Position numbers and translations under genes: made by a program. Positions 25,325 through 33,900 of a DNA stretch of 64,000 bases are shown here, piece by piece. The stretch spans positions 1 through 64,000 of the forward strand of contig NZ_FMCV01000025.1 in NCBI RefSeq assembly GCF_900091565.1, written 5' to 3'. The notes under the pieces were generated by a model, which was not told the DNA's origin, ran no database searches, and saw only the letters and a list, made by a program, of their open reading frames with translations. The stretch's first letter is position 1, and each line of letters opens with the position of its first letter. The stretch comes from Micromonospora marina (GTDB lineage Bacteria; Actinomycetota; Actinomycetes; Mycobacteriales; Micromonosporaceae).

Positions 25325-26056
25325 TCAACGGATCAGCAGGCCGATCTCCGGCGAGCCCGGCACGCCCGATCCGCCGAGCGGGCGGGCCGTCATTCCCGAT
25401 TCGTCCGCCAGTTCCTCGAGGCTCAGCGTCGCCCAGTCGTAGGTGTCTTCCACGGTCCTGACGACCTCGCTGCCGGACAGCACCTTCCAGGTTGTCCGCC
25501 AGCGCATCAGCTTGGGTGCGGCCACCTCGGCCGAGGTCCACCATTCGTACGTCTGCGTGCCGATCGTCTCGCGGAGCATGCGGATGGGAGGTAACGGACG
25601 GGCCTCGTGCCCGCCCATCAGTTCGACGGCCACCGGCGCTCCCACCGGCAGGCGGGAACGCAGAAGTTCCCACAGCCGGCCCCGGTCCGTGGCGTCCAGG
25701 TGGCCCAGCACGCCGAAGATGACGGCAGTGCTGATTCGGTCGGGCAGCCGTAGGTCCGGTGCCTGATCAGCGACGACGGTGACCCGCCTACGCAGGTCCG
25801 GATCGTTCAGTACCCGGCTGGTCAGGATCGCGCGCATGGGGGTGGAGGGCTCGACGGCCAGGATGGTGGCGGCACGCAGCCGGTTCGCGATGAGTTCGGT
25901 CAGCCGGCCGGTGCCGGCCCCGATCTCGACGACCGGTCCATGTGACGGATCGACGGACCGTAATGCTGTCACCAGCGGGCCGGAGCTGGTGCGGACGTGC
26001 CGCTGCGCGACCATCTCGTAGAACTCCGCCGAGGTGCTGTAGAAGTCGGTGGCCAT
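25325..26056 (-). CDS. SAM-dependent methyltransferase of the metallophore cluster
   Basis: A 243-residue class I methyltransferase. FYSTSAEFYEMVA opens the domain, VVEIGAGTGRLTELI binds SAM, ILAVEPSTPMRAIL is motif II, and FGVLGHLD plus VAVELMGGHEARPLPPIRML follow. It is clearly paralogous to the C-terminal half of the fusion at 28108-29886: both share AEF(F/Y), a PMRA or AMRA motif, the LTSRV stretch, GVLGHLDA, and the YEWW segment. The target is probably O-, N- or C-methylation of the metallophore. The ATG at 26056 lies 18 bases after the thioesterase stop, so the two genes form one short operon. Confidence 0.85.
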   Translation of the reverse strand: MATDFYSTSAEFYEMVAQRHVRTSSGPLVTALRSVDPSHGPVVEIGAGTGRLTELIANRLRAATILAVEPSTPMRAILTSRVLNDPDLRRRVTVVADQAPDLRLPDRISTAVIFGVLGHLDATDRGRLWELLRSRLPVGAPVAVELMGGHEARPLPPIRMLRETIGTQTYEWWTSAEVAAPKLMRWRTTWKVLSGSEVVRTVEDTYDWATLSLEELADESGMTARPLGGSGVPGSPEIGLLIR

Positions 26057-26073
26057 GAAACTCTCCGATCCGA

Positions 26074-26796
26074 TCAGGGGGTGCTGGGCCAGGCGTTGAC
26101 CGCCGGTAGGCCGAGCCGGGAGAGCACCGCGGCGACGACCTCGCGGCGCCGCGGCGTGAGGAAGAAGTGGTCGCCGGAGAACGTGGACACCGTGGTGTGG
26201 CCGGTGGTCACGGTCGCCCAGCCGGCACCGTCCGCGGCGCTGCATTCCGGGTCGGCATCGCCGACGAGCACCATGATCGGGCATTCCAGCGGTGGTGCGG
26301 GCCGCGCGACGTAGGTCTCTGACAGCCGATAATCGTTGCGGACCACGTTCAGCACGGCACGGCGCAGGTCCGGGTCCGCGAGCACCTCCGATGGAGTCCC
26401 GCCCAGGCGCCGCAGCTCTGCGATGAGCACGTCGTCGTCCCCGCGATGCACCTCGCCCCGGCGCGGCTCCGTCGGCGACTGCCGTGCGCAGGGAACCAGG
26501 AGATCCGGACCCGGTCGCCCTCGGCGCCGTAGCTCCTGTGCCACCTCGTAGGCGACGGCTGCTCCCAGGCTGTGGCCGAGCAGCACGTATGGCTGGCGAA
26601 GGCCTTGAGACATCAGTTCGTCGGTGAGCAGCCGAACCAGGTCCGGCATCCGGTCGATCAGCGGTTCGCCGAACCGGGACTCCCGTCCCGGGTACTGCAA
26701 GACGTGCAACGCGACGTTCGGTGGCATGACCGCACGCCACGGGCGGAAGGCGCTCGCGCTTCCACCGGCGTGCGGGAAGCAGATCAAGCGATGCAT
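26074..26796 (-). CDS. Type II thioesterase
   Basis: A 240-residue alpha/beta hydrolase of the stand-alone NRPS-editing class. LICFPHAGGSASAFRPW is the typical N-terminus, YPGRESRFGEP follows, LLGHSLGAAVAYE has the catalytic Ser in GHSLG, VLVGDADPE the acid, and SGDHFFL the His. Such enzymes clear mis-primed carrier domains of the neighbouring NRPSs. It is divergent from the P450 gene across 113 bases and cotranscribed with the methyltransferase downstream. Confidence 0.92.
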   Translation of the reverse strand: MHRLICFPHAGGSASAFRPWRAVMPPNVALHVLQYPGRESRFGEPLIDRMPDLVRLLTDELMSQGLRQPYVLLGHSLGAAVAYEVAQELRRRGRPGPDLLVPCARQSPTEPRRGEVHRGDDDVLIAELRRLGGTPSEVLADPDLRRAVLNVVRNDYRLSETYVARPAPPLECPIMVLVGDADPECSAADGAGWATVTTGHTTVSTFSGDHFFLTPRRREVVAAVLSRLGLPAVNAWPSTP

Positions 26797-26909
26797 CGAT
26801 TTCCATTTCTGGGCAGCACTGAATTGCCCTTCGGGCCTCTTGGGAATGGTGCGTAATTCATTTTTCAGCGGTAGACTGGAGCCTCCAGTAAGGGGAGGTT
26901 GATAGTTTC

Positions 26910-28118
26910 ATGGAAAAGGCCAGGACATTTCCGATGCCCCGCGCCTGCCCTTTCTCGGCACCGACGGAATACGCCGATCTGCGCAGCGAGGGGGCAGCTT
27001 CCCGCGTGGTGCTGCCGACCGGCAGGCACGCCTGGGTGGTCACCGGATACTCCGACGTTCGCGCGCTGCTGGCCGACCGGCGGGTCAGCGCGGACGTGCG
27101 GCACCCCAATTTCCCCGCGTTGACCGAGGGTGAGCAGGAGGTGGGCGCCCGAATCCGGCCGTTCATCCGGATGGATCCGCCGGAGCACACCGCACACCGC
27201 AGGATGCTGTTGCCGGAGATGACCGTCCGCAAGGCTCGCGCGATGCGGCGGGCGGTGCAGCGCATCGCCGACGAGCGGGTGGACGAGTTGCTGCGGCACG
27301 GCCCGCCGGTCGACCTGTTGCCCCAGTATGCTCACACCGTCTCCAGCACGGTGATGTGCGAGATGATCGGGGTGCGCCGGGCCGATCCGTTCTTCCGCCG
27401 CATCACCGGAGCGCTGGGATCTCAGCAGATCGGTGGCGGCGCCAGTGACGCCAGCAGCGCGACCGAGGGCCTCGATGCATTGTTCGAGGTCTTCGACGAC
27501 CTGGTCACCGAACGAGAACGCGACCTCGGTGACGACCTGCTCAGCCAGCTCATCGCCGATCAGCTGCACACTGGAGCGGTGACTCGCGACGATCTGCTCG
27601 CCACTGTGGCGATCACCGTCGTGGCCGGGCGGGAGACGACCACCAACATGATCGGTCTCAGTGTGCTGGCGTTGCTCGACGACGACCGGAGGCTGTGGAA
27701 GCAGCTCGACGCCGATCCCACCCTGATGCCGGCCGCTGTCGAGGAATTGCTGCGCGCCCTGTCGGTCGGTGACTCCATCGCGTTGCGGACCGTGACCGAG
27801 GACATCACGATCGGTGACGTCGTGATCCCGGCCGGCGACGGGGTGATACCGCTTCTGGCCGGCGCCAATCACGACCCGGCGGTGTTTCCGGAGCCGTCGG
27901 TCATCGATTTTCAACGCGAAGGCCGTACCCACATCGGCTTTGGATATGGCGTTCATCAGTGCGTAGGACAGAACCTCGCCCGGGTCGAGTTGCAGATCGC
28001 ATTGGGCACGCTGATCGACCGCGTTCCCGGCATGCGCCTGGACACAGCGTTGTCCGACATCGCTTTCAAACACGACGGAATCGCCTACGGCCCGGTCCGG
28101 GTTCCGGTTACGTGGTGA
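26910..28118 (+). CDS. Cytochrome P450
   Basis: A 402-residue soluble bacterial P450. RMDPPEHTAHRRML is the C-helix region, VVAGRETTTNMIGL is the I-helix oxygen-activation motif (about residue 240), EELLRAL lies in the following region, and GFGYGVHQCVGQNLAR holds the heme-ligating Cys at 351. A small ferredoxin gene at 44661 in the same cluster is its likely electron donor. It probably oxidises the metallophore or an NRPS-bound intermediate. GGGGAGG lies about 15 bases before the ATG at 26910. Its 3' end overlaps the convergent reductase-methyltransferase gene by 11 bases. Confidence 0.93.
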   Translation: MEKARTFPMPRACPFSAPTEYADLRSEGAASRVVLPTGRHAWVVTGYSDVRALLADRRVSADVRHPNFPALTEGEQEVGARIRPFIRMDPPEHTAHRRMLLPEMTVRKARAMRRAVQRIADERVDELLRHGPPVDLLPQYAHTVSSTVMCEMIGVRRADPFFRRITGALGSQQIGGGASDASSATEGLDALFEVFDDLVTERERDLGDDLLSQLIADQLHTGAVTRDDLLATVAITVVAGRETTTNMIGLSVLALLDDDRRLWKQLDADPTLMPAAVEELLRALSVGDSIALRTVTEDITIGDVVIPAGDGVIPLLAGANHDPAVFPEPSVIDFQREGRTHIGFGYGVHQCVGQNLARVELQIALGTLIDRVPGMRLDTALSDIAFKHDGIAYGPVRVPVTW

Positions 28119-29886
28119 GCGGGACACGCAGCACCGCGGCGTAGGGCAGGCCGTCGAGTGGCTCGCAGGTGAGGCCGGCCTCGGCCGCGACCTGCTCGAC
28201 GGTCAAGGTGTGCCACAGGTACGAGTCACGGACCTCCCGCTGCATTTCGCCGTCCCGGAGAACTCGCCAGGCCGTGTCCAGCCGCATCCGGCCGGGGCCG
28301 GCCGGCTCGCCCGACATCCACCACTCGTACCGCTGCGCCCCGAGTATCCGGGTGGCCAGCCGCACCGGGGGCATGGTCACCGGCGTCGTGAGACCCATGA
28401 GCTCCACCACGATCGGTGCGCCGGGCGCCAGCCTCCTGCCCAGCGACAGCAGCAGCTCGCGCCGGGCGTCGGCGTCCAGGTGACCGAGCACGCCGCACAG
28501 CACCGCCGCCGACAGCCGGGGCGGTAGCGGCAACTCCTCGGCGCTCGCCGCGACCACCGTCACCCGTTCACGCAGAGCGGGAACGCTGTCGACGCGGCTG
28601 GTCAGCACGGCGCGCATAGCCGGGTCCGGCTCGCTCGCCAGAACGGTGGCCGCCGGAAAGGCACGCGCCACCGCCTCGGTGACCAACCCCGTGCCGGCTC
28701 CGATGTCGAGGATCGGGCCGTCGGCCGGGTCGATCGCGGCCAGGGCCGCGACCACCGCCGGCCCGCTGCGCCCGGCGTGGTCGCGGGCGGCCAGGTCGAA
28801 GAACTCCGCTGACGCGGTGTAGCCGGACGCCGCCGGCTCCGGATTGCCCAGCCGATCGGCGGTCAGCGGCACGGGCCTCGGTGGGCTGATCAGCTCGGGC
28901 GGCCCGAGCAGGGCGGCGAGGTCACGCCACCAGCCCGCCATGGCCAGGTCCGGTTGCCCGCCGCGCAGCGGGTCCGTGCCGGCCTCTACGGCCGCCGCGA
29001 ACTCGGTGAGCGCCGAACCGATCGCATCGGGCCACAGATGGTCGAAGGCCTGCAGGTACGTCGGCTGCCGGGTCGCCCCGAGCACCGACGTGGTAGGCAG
29101 GTCCAGCGCCGGGTCGGTCACCACGAGTCGACCGTGGGCGTCGCGCGGCGCGTGCAGGCGGGGACTCCACAACACCGGGCCGTGCGTATCGGCCAGGGTC
29201 AGCACCCCTCCGTCGCTGCCGAGCGAGATGCGGTGCCAGAACAAGGCGTGGTTGTCTCGATCGGCAGGGTCGAGCTGGTTCTGCACCCGCAGCGTGAGCG
29301 GAACCCCGGCCAGCTCACCATGCAGGGTGCGCAGCGGCACCGAGTCTGACACCGGTGAGAACCTGCGGGGGCGGGCCGCGCCCAGCGCCCGTACGAGGAT
29401 GTCGGCCAAGGGCTGCAGCACATGAACCGCCGAGGCGGCGTCGGCGAACAGCAGGCCGCGCTGCTCCCGCAACCGGGCGGCGGCACTCAGGAAGGTGCGC
29501 ACGGCGGGCAGGTGCCGGTAGTGGGTGTTGACACGGTACTGCACCCCGCCGGCCCGCGCCGCTCGCAGGCAGGCCGCGATCTCGTCGGGATGCGCCGGGT
29601 GCTCCTGCAACACGTGTACGCCCCGGGCAAGGAGAGCCCGCGCGAGGTCGGTTCCCGGGCCTCCGCTCACCGCGCCCGGCACGACCACACATGCCACCTG
29701 GATGTTCTCCGGAAGCCGGTCGACAGCGGTGTACGACGGCACGCCCAGGGAACGCGCGTACTCCTTGGAGTACGCGCTCCCGGTGGACAGCACTCCGGCG
29801 AGTTCGAAGCCGGGGTGCTCGCGGATCGCCCGGATGTAGAACCGTCCGAAGTTCGTGCCGCACACGATGGTCCGCAGCCGCGTCAC
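28108..29886 (-). CDS. Thiazolinyl imide reductase fused to a methyltransferase
   Basis: A 592-residue fusion. Residues 1-340 resemble PchG/YbtU/Irp3: IVCGTNFGRFYIRAIREHP is the NADP-binding start, then ACVVVPGAVSGG and VLQEHPAHPDEI. These enzymes reduce one thiazoline to a thiazolidine while the intermediate is NRPS-bound. Residues of about 355-592 are a class I methyltransferase (ILDIGAGTGLVTEAV, VLASEPDPAMRAVL, GVLGHLDADA), paralogous to the free enzyme at 25325-26056. Joining the two activities in one chain suggests consecutive reduction and methylation of the same ring. It starts with a four-base overlap (ATGA) with the gene upstream, within the NRPS operon. Confidence 0.88.
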   Translation of the reverse strand: MTRLRTIVCGTNFGRFYIRAIREHPGFELAGVLSTGSAYSKEYARSLGVPSYTAVDRLPENIQVACVVVPGAVSGGPGTDLARALLARGVHVLQEHPAHPDEIAACLRAARAGGVQYRVNTHYRHLPAVRTFLSAAARLREQRGLLFADAASAVHVLQPLADILVRALGAARPRRFSPVSDSVPLRTLHGELAGVPLTLRVQNQLDPADRDNHALFWHRISLGSDGGVLTLADTHGPVLWSPRLHAPRDAHGRLVVTDPALDLPTTSVLGATRQPTYLQAFDHLWPDAIGSALTEFAAAVEAGTDPLRGGQPDLAMAGWWRDLAALLGPPELISPPRPVPLTADRLGNPEPAASGYTASAEFFDLAARDHAGRSGPAVVAALAAIDPADGPILDIGAGTGLVTEAVARAFPAATVLASEPDPAMRAVLTSRVDSVPALRERVTVVAASAEELPLPPRLSAAVLCGVLGHLDADARRELLLSLGRRLAPGAPIVVELMGLTTPVTMPPVRLATRILGAQRYEWWMSGEPAGPGRMRLDTAWRVLRDGEMQREVRDSYLWHTLTVEQVAAEAGLTCEPLDGLPYAAVLRVPLTT

Positions 29887-30959
29887 AGGACGCCCTCGTC
29901 GACATCGTCGAGGACGGCGATCTCTGCGGCACCGGTCCGGTTGATCTCCTCGACCGCCCAGCCGGGATCGAGGACGTCTCCGCCGAAGTGCAGTCCTGCG
30001 GGGAGCGCGCCGTCCATGACGGCCCGGACCGCCAGCACACCGACCGCGGCAGTGAGCCGGTAACTGGAATCGGCCGAGACGACGGCCGTGTGCCCACCGC
30101 CCGGCCCGCCGAGAGTGAACCTCATGCGGTAGTAGGGATCCCGTCCGGCCAGATCCACGTCACCCGCAGTGACGATCCGCTGGACCAGGTCGTCGCGTCC
30201 CTCGACGGCCAGCGAGGGCAGCCGCGCGAACAGGGCCCGGACCCGCGGCCCGGGATACACATTGAAGAAGTCGAGTTCGTCGAGCCTCAGCATGACCGCC
30301 AGCCGCTCGGACTCGGCGGTCAGGATGGGCTGCAGCATCGCCCGGTCGGGGAAGTCGGGCAGCTCCTCGTCCTCCACGGTGCGCAGCGCCCGCAGCGCCC
30401 TCCGGCCGTTGCGCCATGCCGCCAGTGGCGTGCCGAACGGTTCGCCGTGCGCCCCGCCCACGGACAGCGACAGCAGGATCTCCTCGGCCACCGTCGGGGT
30501 GCATTTCTCCAGCCCACCGGCGTGACACACCAGACGGTCGCCGTCCGGCCACCGGGCCGCCAGCCATCGCGGGACCAGAGCCGACAATCCCGGCAGAGCG
30601 CCCGCCGAAAGCACCACCGTCGCGTCCCCGCTGACGGCCCCGGCCGCGGCCAGTTTCTCGTGTACCGGGTCGTCACCGCCCACGTCCACGTAGTGCGCGC
30701 CGGCGGCCAGGGCTGACAGCGCCATCCGCTCCTGCAGCGCGTACGTCGGCCCCGCGCAGTTGATCAACACGGTCAGCCCGGCACAGAATTCCTTCAGCGA
30801 TCCGGCGTCGGTCACGTCGACCGTACGCACCTCACCATCGGCAGCGGACAACGACGAGGTACGCCGGGCGCCCAGACGCAGTGGGCCGGTGCCGCTGTTC
30901 CGCAACGCCCGCACCGCCTCCCGCCCCACCGCACCGGACGCACCCAGTACGCCGATCAT
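29883..30959 (-). CDS. Saccharopine-dehydrogenase-like NAD(P)-binding protein
   Basis: A 358-residue protein that starts with a dinucleotide-binding motif (MIGVLGASGAVGREAVRAL), followed by VLINCAGPTYALQERMALSA and AHYVDVGGD, both typical of the saccharopine-dehydrogenase NADP-binding family. The C-terminal half contains the substrate-side domain. Related genes occur in coelibactin-type clusters but their reaction is not established to my knowledge; an extra redox step on a thiazoline or thiazolidine ring is plausible. It is coupled at both ends by four-base ATGA overlaps, between the second NRPS gene and the reductase-methyltransferase gene. Confidence 0.8.
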   Translation of the reverse strand: MIGVLGASGAVGREAVRALRNSGTGPLRLGARRTSSLSAADGEVRTVDVTDAGSLKEFCAGLTVLINCAGPTYALQERMALSALAAGAHYVDVGGDDPVHEKLAAAGAVSGDATVVLSAGALPGLSALVPRWLAARWPDGDRLVCHAGGLEKCTPTVAEEILLSLSVGGAHGEPFGTPLAAWRNGRRALRALRTVEDEELPDFPDRAMLQPILTAESERLAVMLRLDELDFFNVYPGPRVRALFARLPSLAVEGRDDLVQRIVTAGDVDLAGRDPYYRMRFTLGGPGGGHTAVVSADSSYRLTAAVGVLAVRAVMDGALPAGLHFGGDVLDPGWAVEEINRTGAAEIAVLDDVDEGVL

Positions 30960-33900
30960 GCGCGGTCCAGCCCGTCCACGAGCTGGGTCAGGTGGCCGAA
31001 GACCGTCGAGACGTGCGCGCCGGTCATGCAGGTGAAGTGCTGGCCGGGAATGTCGCGGCTGGACAGGTCACCCAGGCACAGTTTGGCCCAGTGCTCGGTG
31101 ATGGTCGTCGCGCTTCCCGGGAACGGGTACGCGCCGTTGTGCCGCAGGAATGTGATGTCCCCGGCGTAGGGCTCGGTCCTGTGCCTGCTCAGCGCGAAGA
31201 TGCTCTGCTGGTAGGTACGCAGGGTACGCAGCAGGCCCTCCGGCTCGTACGAGCCGGCCAGGTCCGGCGGCAACGCCTCGACCATCCGCGCCACCCGGCG
31301 CATGCGCGGCATGCTCTCCAGAGCCGCGAAGGCGGCGGCCACGTCCGCGAACTCCCCCTCCAGGTCGGCCAGGGAACCGTTGGCGATGGCGCCCGGTGAG
31401 GCAGCGAGCACCGCTCCGGCAGCCGCGCCGACCCGCTCGTCGTCGGTGGGAAACCCGATGGTCGCCAGGTCCATGCCCATCATCAGCGCGAAGCTGTACT
31501 CCGACAGCAGGTCGTCGTCGATGCGGAAGCTGGGGCTGTGACTGGAGATGACGGTCAGGCTGCGCACCGTGGCGCCGGACTCGGCCAGGCCGCGGGCCAC
31601 CTCGGTGGCGATGATGCCACCGACGCAGTAGCCGACCACGTCGAACTCCCGCGCACCGGTGTCGAGCAGTGCCGTGGCGTACTGGGCGGCGAGCCGGTCG
31701 ACGAGGCCGTCCGGGTCGGCGTTGAGGAACTCGTCCAGGGCCGGGATCTCCAGTCCCAGCAGCCCGTTGCGGCCGCCGGCACGGCGGATCTCGGTGATCA
31801 ACGGCCGGTACGGCAGCAGGGTTCCGGTGCCGGCGTGGACCAGCACGGTCACCGGTCCGGACAGATCATCGATCAGCCGGACCACTGGGGACACCGTGTC
31901 CTGGCTGCCTGCCGTTCCGCTGGCCGCGTTGTCGCGCAGGTAGGCGGCCAGCCCTGCGACGGTCGGCGTGCGCAGCAGGTGGCGCAGCACGATCTCCCAC
32001 TCGAGATCCCAGTCGCCGGGCAGGCCGTCGAGTCCCTCCCGTAGCTGCCCGACGAGACGGGCGACCAGTAGTGAATCGCCGCCCAGCGCGAACAGGTCGT
32101 CGTTACGGCCTACCCGCTCGATACCGAGTAGTTCCTGCCACAGCTGGGCGAGGCGGATCTCCAGCTCGTCCACCGGCTGTTCGTCCGCCTGTGGTGCGGC
32201 GCCGTCCGGGGCCAGCCAGGACAGCAGTGCGGCGCGGTCGATCTTGCCGTTGGCGGTCGTCGGCAGGGCGTCGACCACCTGCCACACCGCGGGCACCATG
32301 TACTCCGGCAGGCGTGCCGCGGCGTGGCGGGTGAGAGCGGCGAGGTCGACCGGCGACCGATCGGCCTTGAGGCGTACGGCGAACAGGCGCTGCCCGGCGC
32401 GGGCCAGCGGGCTTCCGTCTGCCGGCAGCTCGGCGACGACCTCACCACCCACGCCGTGCAACGCGTCGGTCCACTGACGAGGTTCGAGGAACGACTGGCC
32501 TGCGGCTGCGCGGGCGTCGGTGAACGGCCCGGCGTGCTCGGCCAGGAACTCGGTGGAGATTCGCACCGCCGGTGAGGCGTCGTCGGTGTTCTCCAGAATC
32601 AGCATCCATCCGCCCGGAGCCACCAGTTCCCGGAGCCGGGTCAGGGCCGCGTCGACGTCGGCGCTGTTGTTGAGCACCGAGGCGCAGATGACGACGTCCG
32701 CGGAGCCCGGCTGGAATCCCTGCTGACGAAATTCCCCGCCGAGGTCGAGCGTCGCGAACCGAGCGTCGTCACCGATGAGGTTTCGCGAGGCCGCCAGCCG
32801 CAGGGGTGAACTGTCGGTGCACAGATAGTCGACGTCGTATCCGGCGAGCGCGGGCAGCAGATCGGCCGCCGCGCCACCGCTGCGGACACCGACCTCCACG
32901 ATGCGCAGGGTTCCGGAGTGCGCGTCCGCCAGCGCCCGGACGGTGTCGGCCAAGGTGCCGTGGAGCACCCGGGAGACCGCGTTGCCGCGGTACGCGTCCT
33001 CGTGTGCCTCAGGCGACAGCAGAGCACCGACCTCGATCTCGGCGCGCAGCAACGGCAGAAGCTGCTCGGAGCAGGCGCGTACCGCGGCGAACAGGTCCTG
33101 GCTCCAGCCGCACTCCTTCTCCAGGGCTTCGGCCCGGTCCCACGCGGCGGCGAGATCACCGTCGGACGGTGCCGGACCGTCCGGAACGGACGCGACCCAG
33201 CGGTGCACCAGACGGCGGTGCCGATCGTGCACGCCGAGTTCGTCGCAGAGCTGGTCGGTGGAGCCGGTCCGGCCGGCCACGATCCGGGCCACCGACATCA
33301 GCGCGGCCCGGTGGAAGGCGTCGTAGAAGGCCACGAGGCGCTCGGTGTCACCGTCGGGCACCGTCAGCCGCAGCGCCGCCGTGACTGCCGCCGGCACCGG
33401 AGGGGGCGTGATCCTGGCCGGTTCGACGAAGGCGGCCAGCCGACGGAGCGCTGCCTGCGCGGCCGCGCCGGACTCGCCCTCGACCACGACCGCGCTCGCA
33501 CCGACCGCCGGCACGGCGTCGAGGACCGCCTGGATCTCTCCGAGTTCGATGCGGTAACCACGGATCTTCACCTGGTGGTCGGCCCGACCGAGGAACTCGA
33601 TGATCCCGTCCGGCCGGTACCGGCCCAGGTCACCGGTGCGGTAGAGCCGCCGTCCGTCCGGGTGCGTCACAAACCGCTCGGCGGTGCGCCGCGGATCACC
33701 GAGATACCCGTCGGCGAGTCCGAGACCACCGATGTACAGCTCGCCGACGACGTGGTCCGGGCAGGGGCGCATCGCGGAGTCCAGAACATCGAACGTCTGG
33801 TTGAGCAGCGGGGTGCCGTAGGGGATGCTCGCCCACCCGGGATTCACCGCACCGATCGGGAAGTGGATGGACCAGATCGACGCCTCGGTGGCGCCGCCCA

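Noticed and set aside
25130..25461. A hydrophobic plus-strand frame (VVLWSGLAAAAASPDL...) after the FecB-type gene
   Set aside because: It begins beyond a terminator, has no transporter signature and runs antisense into the methyltransferase gene. It might be a permease scrap, but the evidence is thin.
26851..26866. TAATTCATTTTTCA as a fifth Zur box in the P450/thioesterase intergenic region
   Set aside because: Only about 8 of 15 positions match in register; it needs an inserted base to look like the consensus.
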